A stretch of DNA of 64,000 nt from assembly GCA_003952965.2 (NCBI GenBank), contig CM025849.1, positions 34,055,079 to 34,119,078 on the forward strand, in the 5' to 3' direction. The stretch is from Morella rubra. Its lineage: Eukaryota > Streptophyta > Magnoliopsida > Fagales > Myricaceae. The notes beneath the pieces were generated by a model. It searched no databases, was not told the origin of the DNA, and saw nothing but the letters and a program-made list of their open reading frames with translations. The stretch's first letter is position 1, and the number at the start of each line of letters is the position of its first letter. A program made the translations under genes and the position numbers. Positions 43,486-54,960 of this stretch are shown here, one piece after another.

Positions 43486-43539
43486 GAAGACGCATGATCA
43501 TCAGGCTTTTTCTAAATTGATTTAGTGTATTTGAATAAA

Positions 43540-43877
43540 GGATAAATATATTTTGCACACTTCAACTATAAGGGTATTGATACTTTGCACTTCGATATGA
43601 TATTTATTACATTGTACATACCAACTATTGATATCAAACACTTTGCACTCTATTAGGATTTTCCATTAATTTGAATGAAAAATGATTTTGACAATAACCA
43701 TTTTATTTGGAAAATCATAATTTTAGAGGTCAAAAATCAATTTCCCAAATCAAATTTTAACGAAGGGTGCAAAGTTTTTAAAAGAAATAGTTAGTGGGTG
43801 CAACATGGCAAAAATTATAGATCGGAGTACAAAGTGTCAAAACCTCATATTTAAAGTATTCAAAGTGGATTTATACC
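43540..43877. mobile_element. Mutator-type MITE, copy M4
   Basis: The ends GGATAAATATATTTTGCAC and (rc) GGTATAAATCCACTTTG belong to the family at 24466. It is flanked by the 9-bp sequences TTGAATAAA (43531-43539) and TTAAATAAA (43878-43886), a target duplication with one mismatch. The right-hand junction is the same as in M1 and M2. Confidence 0.85.
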
Positions 43878-43997
43878 TTAAATAAATAAACATGTGGCAG
43901 CCCCTATCGATGGAGGACCTTACTAAATCAATGTTAAGTGAGATTTATCCTGCACGACATGAAATTGAATGCTGGAACAATTTTTGTAGATTGAATC

Positions 43998-44165
43998 TTA
44001 AACCTCGTCTTTTAAAGCTACAACATGTTGACGAAAATAACTATAAAACTTTGCAACTATAAGGAAGAGGATTGGAATGAAACATAATCCAATGACAGTA
44101 CAAGACGCAATGGCAAGACCTGCTGAATGCGCTAACCTACAGCATACGAATATCCATATATAGAA
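43998..44165 (-). pseudogene. PGG exon tail, fragment P3
   Basis: Only the last membrane helix and C-terminus remain: HSAGLAIASCTVIGLCFIPI, then LFLIVAKFYSYF and a KDEV end, stop at 43998. This equals the end of copies P1 and P2. The sequence is truncated at about 44160 and passes into unrelated text. A mirror copy lies at 61231-61419. Confidence 0.8.
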
Positions 44166-44538
44166 ACCACTAATTTTTTTTTTCAAAGTGAGTTTGAATA
44201 AATTTTTCCCCCTCGAATTGCTAAATGTTTGAAAACTCTTTGGTTAGACATTATTTCTTCCAAATTACTAGCGTGCGGTTGAAAACTTATATTATAACCA
44301 CTCCGACCTCAAAACAGACACCTCAGAAAAGGGTAAAATTTGGGTATAAGGTACACTGGTTTATGTGGCTTGATATTGAATTTTAGTTTCTAACCACTCA
44401 CCAAGAAGTTTGCGCAGGTTGCATCTAGGACTAGATCCCATAAACTTGTCAGACAACTCATAGTCATTTGTTGGAGTTAGTATTATTTGTGCTTTATTGG
44501 TAGTAGAAAAACACTTTTGTCTTTCTTATGTTGGACAG

Positions 44539-45449
44539 TTGAAGGACTATATGGCTGAAAGCTTACCTCTGCATGGGAGCTGCCCGGAACACGGAATCAC
44601 CTTCTCTTTCTAATTCCTTGGGCTCCAGTCCTGCTTCTAATGAAGTTTCTAATGCTGCTATTGAGCGAGTGAATGGTCAAGCAACACTGCAAGAACAAGA
44701 CTCAAATGCCTCAAACAGCCAGTTACTTTCTAATGGATTAAACACCAATAGCAACCGTAGTTTAGTTCACACCAATCAATTACATTCAGATCTTGCAACT
44801 AAAAATGGAAGCAGAATGAGAGATGGTGAATCTCGTGTTGACACTGAATGGGTTGAGCAAGATGAGCCTGTGTATATATCACACTCACATACCTACCAGG
44901 AGGTGTCAAGGATCTTAAACGAGTTCGGTTCAGGTATATTAAATTTCAGCCCAGTTTTCTTTTCATTTAGACAAAGATGCAAATATTTTTCTGATGGACC
45001 CAGATGTCGAACATCTATTATGCCTGGTGTCTTGACCAGAAATTAGAGGAAAAGAATGGTCGTATTTCATCTCTTTCCAAGTCTAGAGAACTAGTGTCCT
45101 CTTTCTGATCTTGGGTATAAGAGGTCGGAACTTAGTAGGAGCTGCCAAAGAATACTTTGGCAATGCCCCCACTTATATGGAGTTTTGTTTTGCCTTGATG
45201 TCAATGCCCCCTTGAGTATGAGGAGGTTAATAATTTCTTACAAACACCTCCATTGAGTTCTCATAATTGACCATATAAATCATGATCTATCACCTTTCTT
45301 TCAATGGTGGATGCAGTCAGAAGCGGTTTAGTGAGAAACAAGCAGAACAATAATGGGCAGAGAACAGGGCAAGAGTATATGAACAACACAATGTACGCAT
45401 GATTGACAAGTCGAGTGTTGGCGTAGGAAGCGAGGACTTGACTCATTGA
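44539..45449 (+). pseudogene. PRAF-type (PH-RCC1-FYVE-BRX) protein, 3' exons
   Basis: The penultimate exon (44539-44933, acceptor TTGGACAG, donor GGTTCAG/GTATAT) starts LKDYMAESLPL. It then has a 4-base frame change and continues GAARNTESPSLSNSLGSSPA, a Ser/Asn-rich linker, and TEWVEQDEP at the start of the BRX domain. A missing G after DEP shifts the frame again. The last exon (45317-45449) gives QKRFSEKQAEQ, an in-frame TAA where the family has Trp, then WAENRARVYEQHNVRMIDKS and SVGVGSEDLTH before TGA. PRAF proteins bind phosphoinositides and BRX domains mediate protein contacts. The upstream PH, RCC1 and FYVE exons are absent, so this is a captured or duplicated tail, convergent with locus D. 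Confidence 0.87.
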
Positions 45450-46220
45450 GATCATATGGTTGTAATCATCTGTAAATGAAATGATGATATTGTCCACATT
45501 ACAGCTTGACTTAGTGAAAGATCATACTAATTCATTAGATTTGGCTTCCGGCTGTTATAGAAGTTTGAAGGAAGCAAGGTTTTTGTGTTCCCGATTTTTT
45601 TGACATTTTTTCAACTTGATTTTTACGTTCCATTTTTTTCCTAGATGCGCCTGTGGGTGGGGTTGAGAGTGATAAATGTAAATTCGTAGTAGGTTTCTAA
45701 TTAATAAGCTCTTGTGGGTGCCATGTACATTCCATAAACAATGTATCTGCAAATATTTTTCTCTCTACGGTTTTATCAATTCATTCCGCTCATATTAAAG
45801 TCGGCTAGCTGTTGTGTACATTTAGAGGCAAATTCATCTTTGATTCTTCATGATCTGACGAGAATGAATGAATTTGATGTCTGGCGGAGATGCATTCTGA
45901 TAATACGACTCCATTTAATTTTGTTAACTGCTCTTTATATACAATAAGCTGTACATGAGTAGACAATTGATTCCGAGTGAGATTTATGCTCATCAAAAGT
46001 CGATGCTCGGATATTTGTGTATAGACTGCATCTTGAAGCTCGTCTTTAAAACCTTACAAGTGGAAATGGAATAAGAAGGTCGAGGACGCCTTGAAAAAAG
46101 AGTAAGAATTATTGGAAAAGCTGTGGATGCAGCCAAAACCAAACGAATGCCAAATGAGAGTTATCATCACCCAAACTCAGCGTACGAGCATTTCTATAGA
46201 TGGAATATCGAACCTCGTCA
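45450..46220. other. 3' region between PRAF tail and locus D, no gene seen
   Basis: It contains the GGCTTCCGGCTGTTATAGAA/GTTTGAAGGAAGCAAG flank also found after the PRAF fragment at 29980. Small open frames on both strands are identical in the mirror copy at 59205-59970, as expected from the inverted repeat, and need not be coding. Confidence 0.45.
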
Positions 46221-49200
46221 TCAAAATCCTAAAAATACAAGTAAAAAATATTTCATATATTCTGCCCTTTTCCAAAATATCAAAAAGAAAATAGCAAAGA
46301 AGGATAAGCCAATGATAAGTGAAGGAATGACAAGATTTAAGGAATATGCTAATACAGAGTATATGCTAGTGACAAATGACAATACCATTGCTACCATTGC
46401 CACCAAATTCAAACGCCAAGCCGAATGAAAGAATTTAAGTCTCGATTTGTTTTCATCGAATGATGGTAATAGTAGGTAGATTAAAACAGAACAACTCGAT
46501 AACACCATGGATATAACATCAGTAATAACGAATGCTTTGAATGCAGTACTCTTAGTTAGAATTGCGGAGCCTGAGTGTGGGCCTTCTCCTCCTACGAACC
46601 CCCTAGGCATTGTAATACCTGCCGCAAAGGTTACAGTTGTAATGAGTGTAGCCATGACCAAATCGGATCCTGATTCTTTCTGCAACCGCTCCTCCCTCTT
46701 CTTCTCCCTTTCCTTCACGTGTTCTTTTATTTCATCTTCGTCCTCATCTTCTAGTATCCGTTGAGGTAGACGAAGATCAACACTCCTTAATCCGATCACA
46801 AAACTTTCGTTCTGTATAATATTTATTGCGCTGAATTGTGAGCCTTAGAAACTTTCTGAGTAAGAGCATTTGAAACTTTGATATAGCTTATAACAAAGAA
46901 GGAAGTTAATAACAATACAGAAAAAACAACGACACAATAATTAAGATATTAACTTTTGTTTTTTCCCCACATTCTTTCTTGCAGGCGAAACCAGCCAAAA
47001 AAGACCACATCAGCAGAGACAGAAGACAATAGCTAGCAGCCGATTTAGGAGAAGACACATATCTTACACCCTTATCCACATGGCCAAAAGTCCAGATCAA
47101 GCTATTGGGGCTAAAATATAACTATCTTTAGTTACTATTGGAGGAGCAATGTAAAAACAATAACAAAAATTCTTGGCTCCTGACCCCAGCTTGTCAGTCT
47201 ATACCCATGATCAATTCCCCCATTAAACTATACACTACCACTCTAGCCAGGTAACACACATTGTAGCTCTGGCGGAACAATAGCACGAATTTTCGGTAAA
47301 ATAACATAGAGCTGCTTCATTGTAAAGAAAATGTGGTCCTTCCTAATAAGCTAGAGGTGCGATAAACAAACTGTCCCCCATTTATTATCTCTTCGATTGT
47401 GGTTGTCTTTTATATAACAAATCACAAATGATTGTAGATCAATCATGACGGACGAAAAAAGATACGAGCTGGTTTTCTTCCTGTCCGGCATTAAAAGAAA
47501 GTGCATTACAATTCTAAGTTCAAGGAAAGAATTATATGAGAAAACACAACAACATGACAAAAGCTCTACATATTATAATAGAAAAAAGAAACAAATAATG
47601 AGAGACTATTTTCCTGACTTTTTCGTACTTTTTTCAGAAAGGGAAAAAATAAAAATATACAGAAACCCAAGTTAGATAGCCTTCCTCATAAGATAGTTTT
47701 TCTTTGAGTCCAAGAGACAATATTGCTCACCTCTGAAAAAGTTACAGCTGTGTCAACAGCATTGAGGTTTCGTTGGTTGAAGGCCATCAGATCGACTCTA
47801 GGGTGATCTCCAACGAAAAACTGACCCTATAGGTAATTAGACATCCATTGGTGATGAAGAGGGGTGTTCCCGTCAACATCCTTTTCGTTGAAAAGATTGC
47901 TCAAAGAAGACTTTTTTAGGATGATTCCCACAATATCATTTGCCTGATGGCCCCCCAATATGGTAGTATGGAGTGCATTGCGGCCTCTGTTGTCAACTAG
48001 TTCGCAACAGTCAGGACAACTTGATATGATCACTTTTAATGTCACACTATTACCCGATGAGCTGCAATATGAAGAGCTATCCTACCCTTTGCATCTTTCA
48101 TATATGCTATATGTCTATCAAATTTCAACAACTGTTTTGCTGACTCAGAACTATCCAAATATGCAGCTATGTGAAGCAGAGTCCAACCTTTATGGTCTGC
48201 TGTTATACTTCAAGCCCCGAGTCTTTCGAAGAAGCTTTCCAACAAGTTCTAAACTAATATAGTAAATATATATATGACAAAGACATGTCCTATTAATTAG
48301 CAAATAGAGACAAATGGTAATTGAATTTCAACAATGAATTAATGCATTATGCTAATTACTTTATCTAACTCAAATTATCAACCCATCATATAATTATTTA
48401 TGACACAAAATTACTACTATATTGGTGTTACAATTTAGTTATGACCTATACACATTATTATTGAATTGACATACCATATCCACAAACACACCCTTATATC
48501 TTGTTAAATGCAGTGTCAAACGTGGGATTTGCTACCGCCGCATAACTTTTAATAATACGATGATCATAACATAGTCTAATCATTGTTTTTATAAAATTAA
48601 CCGTGCATGCTAGAATATAGAGAAAATTAAACTAATATTACCAGTATCATCCCAAGTTAATACTGCAGCATGCAGAGCTGTTCTGCCAAGGGGACCACCA
48701 TAAGCTGGCGATTTACAAGTGTCCATAATTACGAACGTCAAAGCTGGATGTCTTCTCTCAATTGCCATGTAAAGAGGAGTCTCACCACCATCATTAGATA
48801 AATACGAGAAATCTGGGTCTTCATTGACTAACTTTCTCACCACCTCAAAGTGATTATAGCGCACGGCCTCATGCAAGGCCGTGTCTTTCTTTTTGTTTGT
48901 TTTCCTAAGCATCTCCTTGACTGGTTCAATTCCGCTTTCGAGGTCTTGATTAGGAATTCGCGCACGTTCAATCAGAAAATCTACAATGTCACTGTGCCCA
49001 TACTTTGCTGCAATATGCAGTAGAGTTTCACCATTGGCATTGGTTTGCCGTAATAGTAAGGGACACTTATCGAGAACCTTTTCTACAAAGTTCATTGTTG
49101 ATCCTGAATCTGTAAACTCCAGGGTTGTCAGGTATATATGGAGAATTGTGTTTTTAGTTGGTGTTTGTAAGAGGTGTAGGGGTTATTGGATATCTTTAAA

Positions 49201-49248
49201 AACATCGAAATCTCTGTTCGCTGCAGCATCGTATAAAGCAGGATCCAT
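46221..49248 (-). pseudogene. Ankyrin-PGG membrane protein (ACD6-like), locus D
   Basis: This is the best-preserved copy. Exon 1 (49248-48642) begins MDPALYDAAANRDFDVFKDI and has a TAA at codon 22 where paralogs have Gln. An in-frame restart at MNFVEKVLDKC (49095) would keep ankyrin units NGETLLHIAAKYGHSDIVDF, DTALHEAVRYNHFEVVRKL and GETPLYMAIERR. Exon 2 (48248-47731, donor GAG/GTGAGC) has frame breaks near 48200 and 48060, but shows KGWTLLHIAAYLDSSESAKQ, CCELVDNRGRNALHTTILGG and DVDGNTPLHHQW. Exon 3 (46811-46221, acceptor TATACAG) is fully open: ENESFVIGLRSVDLRL, an acidic/basic coiled segment, then four helices with core TTVTFAAGITMPRGF. The PGG signature is PRG here. Spliced phases agree. 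A TATA-containing leader lies at 51121-51370. It is a pseudogene as read, or functional with an alternative start if the exon 2 indels are errors. Confidence 0.88.
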
Positions 49249-49419
49249 GCCAATTATAGTCCTTGTCGCCTTCGGGTGGTTAGAAATCAAAATAGCAAAA
49301 AGGAAAAGTGCATTAAAAAAATTGCCAACCCGGTCGGCGCGGTGTTTATGTTAACGATATTAAACTACACATACAGTTTTTGTATGGAAATAAGAAACAA
49401 GAAGTTTTACTTAAACAGC

Positions 49420-49600
49420 AAATGGTATCAAAAGTTTTTGGGGGCAACTCTGATGACAACTCGTGAGTTACTTAACCAGTAAAGATCAATATTGTGGTTC
49501 GAGATTCGTACAAAATATCAAGAAAGCCAAATTGGAGCAAGTAAATGCATGGAAGTTCAAAAGATTATGTTTTTGCCTTTCTTGTGATCAACACGCACGG
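49420..49600 (-). promoter_or_regulatory. Conserved upstream block of ankyrin loci
   Basis: CTGATGACAACTCGTGAGTTA, AAAGATCAAT and GGTTCGAGATTCG are shared with 36190-36260 and 38970-39040. It lies within 350 bp upstream of the locus D start codon, probably inside the leader intron or a proximal regulatory region. Confidence 0.45.
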
Positions 49601-50032
49601 ACGGATGCTGGATATTATAAGAGAATGCAATGATCAGGTAAAATATAATTAACACAAAAAAGAAAGAAAAAAAAGCAAACCAATCCTTCCTCTAGATTTT
49701 ATATGTGACTTTGCACATCCCAATGAGACTTAAATAGTACCATATAATCATTCTGATGATAGCTTGAGGACCCAAAAATTAAAATGAAAGAGAAAATAAT
49801 TAAACTAAGAGAGAGAGATACAATATTTAAGCGATTCGATCGATATAGACCTACACCCACTGTGGCAAGGCTAGCCCATGGGGCAAACTTGTATGCTCAT
49901 TAGTGCAAAGATGAGATTACAAGGGAGGTTTTATTATAACCATCTGATTAAAATAGCCTACATTACTTTAGCAATGTGGGACTAATAGGTGTCTTTGTTT
50001 TCTTAATGTCTATGAGCTAATTTAGATATGTA

Positions 50033-50872
50033 TTTTTTTTTTCTAAATCAAGTTTCATAACTCAAAACCGAAGCAAGCTACAAATCAGGTAGAGAAGTAA
50101 CAACTAGCAGGATCCAAAAGGATCGGAGAAACCACTATATGCTCCATGCTAGGTAGAGGGAGCGGTGGCTGAAAACGGTAGACGAAGATACCGAAACCGA
50201 GAAAAGCCAATAGATAAAGTGTCGACAACCTGGGCATAGCAAGCCCCAACGAAGGGTTACAGATCCATAAGGGATAGGAGAAGCTCACCGAGGAGCCGAA
50301 AAACAAAGTCCAGACAAGGCCAACACAAAACAAGACAACAACAAAAACACAAAAGCTGAGCACTACCAAGAACAACAAAAGAACCATAATCAAAGGGCCA
50401 ACAAAGATGAACAGAGAGGCCAAAAATGTTGTCGGCGCGTGGGGTTCACAAGACGCCAGAAAGTAGCAACTTGGTGGTGTTGGGCTCGCCAAACGAAGCA
50501 AGAGCCACACAAGAGGCGTGTGGCCTTCAAAATTGTCGAGAATAGGTTGGAAAGGAAGAATAGAGTTGGGTGCATGGGGCTCACGCGTGGCACGTGGCAC
50601 GTAGGGACCATGAGTCGCCATGCGCTGACTAGAAGAGGCCGGACTGATGCAGTTGAGTTCGCCTAAAATAGCAAAAGGTGTCTAATAAGGCTGTGTCCAC
50701 CGATGACACACGAGAGCACGGAGATCTAACCACCAAGATTTTGAATCAAAAAGGGAACAAGAAGAGGGAGGGCAGCGGGAGGAGCTCTCCTCCCCCCACT
50801 AGAAAAGATGGGAGAAAGGGAGGCTAGAATTAGGGTTAAAGAAAGTTCTAGAGAGAAGGCAGAGCCTCTCTC
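50033..50872 (-). mobile_element. 840-bp non-autonomous LINE/SINE-like retroposon
   Basis: On the minus strand it starts GAGAGAGGCTCTGCCTTC, with a CT-rich, AACCCTAATT-bearing leader typical of plant L1 5' ends. It ends in GAAACTTGATTTAG plus a poly(A) (T-run at 50033-50042 on the plus strand). A 14-bp target duplication AATTTAGATATGTA flanks it (50019-50032 and 50873-50886). A 178-codon frame (50621-50085) is open but hydrophobic, Pro-rich and unlike a reverse transcriptase, so I do not call it a gene. The element is full-length by its boundaries but lacks any enzyme, hence non-autonomous. Confidence 0.82.
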
Positions 50873-50886
50873 AATTTAGATATGTA

Positions 50887-51120
50887 TTCACTAATTGACT
50901 AGTAGTAATTTATGATTTCAACCTCGCTCTATTAATCAAAATAAATATTCTCATCGAAACTTGCAGATAGTACGTAGGACCCTACCCAAATCACGGAACT
51001 CAGGAACCCCCATCAAAATATTCAAAACCCGAAAATAAATCCTGATAGTACTTGCAATCCAAAGGCAAACATATAAAAGAGAAAAACTCACATAAGCGGT
51101 GAGCTTTGGCTATAAGATTA
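50887..51120. other. Leader-intron sequence of locus D, no gene seen
   Basis: Together with 49250-50018 this would form a long intron in the 5' untranslated region of locus D, interrupted by the retroposon. No coding content is seen. Confidence 0.35.
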
Positions 51121-51370
51121 CTAGTTTGAATCCGTTGTGAATGGCGAAGTGATGAAGTTCACCTGGCTCTGCTGTGCTTCAGATTGATATGCCTTGATAG
51201 TGTAGACTGATGAGCTTGGGGGAGAGAAGACCGCAATGGAGAGATGAAGAAGGAACAATGAAGAGCTCACAGAGAGCGAGAGAGGAGAAAAGGGCGAGAG
51301 GGGATGCTCACGACTCACGAGTGAAGAGCAAAATAAAGTCTGTCCCAAATATTTATAGAGGTGACCAACT
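51121..51370 (-). promoter_or_regulatory. Promoter and first leader exon of locus D
   Basis: A minus-strand TATA box (TATAAATATTTGGGAC, box at 51356-51350) is followed after about 30 bp by a CT-rich leader, then GGCATATCAATCTGAAGCAC and donor GAGCCAG/GTGAAC near 51170. The same elements occur at 11731, 14350 and 34841. I infer a non-coding first exon spliced to exon 1 at 49248 or just upstream. Confidence 0.6.
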
Positions 51371-52200
51371 ACCGGAACAACGGATCCAGATGCAAATGCT
51401 TTGAATCATAGGCAAATAATGATGTGTTGTATCAAATAATGCGCGGGCGTGAGGAAGATCGCGGTACACTACTGGCCAGTGGTGGACTGGTGGGGGTTAA
51501 TTTGTCGCTGGAAGGGAGTTAGCAACGGTAGTCGTGATAACCACTCCGACTCCGCACATAATGCGCCGGCGATTCTGCATTTATATAGCTGTCTCAGACT
51601 AATTCTCTAATCAGACTATTACAACAGCCATCAACTTGGATTAATGTCAATTAAAACTTTTACTTTGCTATATAGCAATTCCCCCACTCGGTCGTATTTG
51701 ATTCTTATTTCACCCTTAATTAATCAGGAGGACCATTACTCCATAGAAAAGGATTAATTGTTACCGCAAAGTGACTTTTCTTTAAAAAAAAAAAGAAAAA
51801 AGAGTAAGCTGGTAAAGGCATTCACAAATATTTTTGAATGTCTTAAAATAGTGTCACTTTGATTTGATATACAAATTGCAACTGGGATTTCAATATTATT
51901 GCATCATTAATGATCAATATATAAGAGGACGGGAGCACGTTCTTCGTAAAATCTTAACATTGAGTCAAAGTAAGAAAGCACAACTCAAATCCTTAATACC
52001 ACCTTCAGCTTAATCTGTGAAGCACAAAGAATAATCACGAGCTGTCTCACATAAGAATGCTTCCTTCTTATTAGTAAACGTGCTATATAAACTAGACAAA
52101 TTGCCTCGAGTTGACGCTCGTCCTCACTCGAGAGTAGTGTATGGATGCAGATAATATCCAGAGATTGAACTGATACACACTTACCGATAGATTCACTTCC
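51371..52200. other. Region before the palindrome turn, no gene seen
   Basis: AT-rich upstream sequence that mirrors 52200-53100. Text from about 52000 onward already has the irregular look of the noisy right arm. No open frame is supported. Confidence 0.4.
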
Positions 52201-54960
52201 ACCCTGGCCGAACCTATCAAACGTAAAAATATGCAATGCCAATACCCACAGCCTGTTATATAATTTTTAAATTATTCATCTCCTCACTCTCAAAATGTAT
52301 CCTCCTTCCAGTCAGATGTGAATCGAAGCACACATAGGCGTCCCCCTGCCCTCCCTGACTGAGCAATGAGTCTTAAATCACTCGGCACGAACTCACGTTA
52401 CGATTGTCTCATAATCCTAACACAGCATGTCACACCTCTTGCTTCGCACCCACAACTGCCACCAAACATGACCCGACCATGCATTAAATGACAAATTCAA
52501 ACATAGAGTGTTGTGCCGAAAGCCTTATCAACGTACCTCCTTATTTCGTTCTACTTTTTAAAGTACTAAAAGTCACTCCGCCGCCCTACCCGTATTCATA
52601 CTTCCACCCTAGACATCCTGCAGTGTCCTCCTGCGGATATCTGTTGTCCGGTAACAATTAATCCTCCCCTTTTCTTAATGGAGTCATGTCTCCGATTTCA
52701 ATTAGGTGAAATAAGACCAACTAGAAATCCGACGAGTGGTGGGAATTGCCCTTATTACACAAAGCGAGAAATGAAAAGTTTTATTGACATAATCCAAACG
52801 TTGATGCTTGTGTTAACGTGAGTACCTGAATACCCAGTATAGTCTAGGACCAATAATACCCACAGTCGCCAGCGCAGAGTCGCACCCACCGCATTATGTG
52901 CGTAGTCGAATGTCCTATCAACCGACTGTATTATCCTTCTATCCCCTTTTCCGCGACAACATTCCAGCACAGCACCCACCTCACTAAACCCACCCAACTG
53001 CGCCAGTATCAGGCAGGTCCATATCCGACTCCCTTCCCACAGCCCGGAAGGGTCTCTATTAGACTCCACACAACATCCGACACTATTTCCTTCTCTATTC
53101 AAACGCCATGCTAGCAATCTTGTATTCGTTACCTGCCCGCTCCGCGCACACCCCTCACCACACTCTAGACACTATTCACTCGCAGTCATCTTGACTAAAA
53201 ACTCACTGCCCAAACTTCTCTTCCTCATCTCTCAACTATTTTTTACCCACATTAGATGCGTCGTCCAAATCGCTATGCATATAAAGAATACTATCAGAGA
53301 TACATATATAGAGATATCAGACAATAGAATGTCCCGCTATCTTTATCCACCTGTGTATGACACACTCTCACACACCACACCATATGATGCTCACACCGTG
53401 TCACACACTATATATATTTCACGAGCGAGAGAACGTATATCTATATATAGTAATCGTCACCGTACTCGAGCTCTGTTCGAATATACACAGATTATCACCT
53501 CACTTATCGCTATATGCACCACCCAAGAGCGTACACCACGTGATATAAGTTCGAGATTCGACTATGTGAGATATATGAGCTCTCAACTCCGCACCTAAAT
53601 AGTATAGCGTGACCTAGCAATATAAGCAAATCTCAGAGTCCTCACTAGATCTCATCTTCACAAACTATTACTACCCTACCTGACACTATTCACCACCTGA
53701 CACACTTCTAGATAGCGCGTGAGCGTGTGTCTATACCACATCCACCAGCTCTCTCGTCGTCCTATTCATTCTCCCACATGTGTCAGGTAATGTCACTACG
53801 ACTCTCACTCACTGTGCTGTCTCTTCTCTTGAGTCGCACAAATGCACTGCTACCTCGTGCGTGCCCTATCGTCTCATCTACTCCTGTTCAAAGACACTTT
53901 CCCTTATTAGACACCTTTTGGCCCCACGTCAGATACTCCATTATTCCCGTTGCAGCCGTCACCGTCTCTCATACGCCCAGTCCACCGACTTACCTTCAAC
54001 TCATCTTCCCAGCGTTTTCCTGCACGTGCACTTACAAAGACGGAGCGCTTCTAAAATATCGCACTCTTTCTCTACGAGAGATAGTCACTGTTGAAATGCG
54101 GACGACGCGCGTAAGCGTCATTCCTGTGTCTCGCGTTGGCGTCTATCTATCTCTATATTCTAATTTAATGTTCTCTCTATATCTCCCACCGCAATCGCCG
54201 ACAACATTCTTGGCTCTCCTGCTTCATCTTTTGCCCCTTTGTTCATTATATACGGTTAAATCTTGCATCCCCTATTCACCCCTTCACGTGAGTGCTCGAG
54301 CTCTTTGCATCTTTTATTTGCTCTTATCTTGCTATTAAGCCTTAGTTAACCTTATCTCCTACATTTCTCCCTAGCTCTCCCGCCGTTCGCTTTCGTCTAT
54401 CCACTTTCTATAAGTCGATTGCTGAGTACTGCTTTTATAGCCCCTCGTTGCCGGGTCTATTACCCACGCCTCACACAACTTTTGCGTGCGTCCGCCACTC
54501 CGACGGTCTCCTCCTCACTTCTCTACCCTTCATCCAAGCGCTTACCACTATATGCCTATCAGCACAGTAAGCACACGCATCCCTTGATCTAAGTAAACAC
54601 CATCCCACTTCAGCCGAAAATCTGTGTGGGGCCGCAATTACAACACACAAGTAGACCTCTGATTGATGTTATAATTCACACTGCCAACGGTCACGCGGGG
54701 TTTTGGGCTCACTCCTGTCCGCGTTACAGAAGAAATACCACGCTTCCCTCTGACTGCTCTGACCACTGTGTATGCCCGCAGATGATCTTTCCGACTCGTT
54801 GTTCGTCGCAGCGCCGTGCTTTGAATTTCATCTCTTGGTGAGTGCAAGAGTAACAAGGGGAGAGGAGCTCTACTCTGTGGTACTGTCGGTGCTGGCGTCG
54901 GGGCTGGCCTTTGAGTAATATGAAACTTGATTAGAAAAAAAAAATAAATCATCAACATGC
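52200..54960. other. Noisy mirror of 50020-52200, no reliable gene
   Basis: It mirrors the locus D promoter and the retroposon (poly(A)-side GAAACTTGATTAGAAAAAAA near 54920). It has a visible excess of C and T on the plus strand and no conserved frame. Long open frames here (for example 53727-54338) follow from this composition and should not be annotated. Confidence 0.7.

Larger units (their letters stand above)
41885..52200. repeat. Left arm of giant inverted repeat
   Basis: The arm pairs in reverse complement with 52200-64000. Paired anchors: 43998-44186 with 61231-61419; 45555-45752 with 59673-59870; 46123-46428 with 58997-59302; 48986 with 56003; 51560 with about 52892; 41885 with the window end. 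The turn lies near 52.1-52.3 kb without a clear unique spacer. The left arm reads as ordinary plant sequence. Confidence 0.92.

Noticed and set aside
45555..45996. Small frames on both strands that are exactly conserved at 59429-59870
   Set aside because: Their conservation reflects the identical inverted-repeat arms, not selection; both strands are equally conserved.
50085..50621. A 178-codon minus-strand frame, hydrophobic and Pro-rich
   Set aside because: It falls wholly inside the 840-bp retroposon and resembles no retroelement enzyme; it looks like translated leader and 3' sequence.
53727..54338. A 203-codon plus-strand open frame with membrane-like stretches
   Set aside because: It lies in the noisy right-arm segment, has no counterpart frame in the left arm, and its length follows from the C/T-rich composition.
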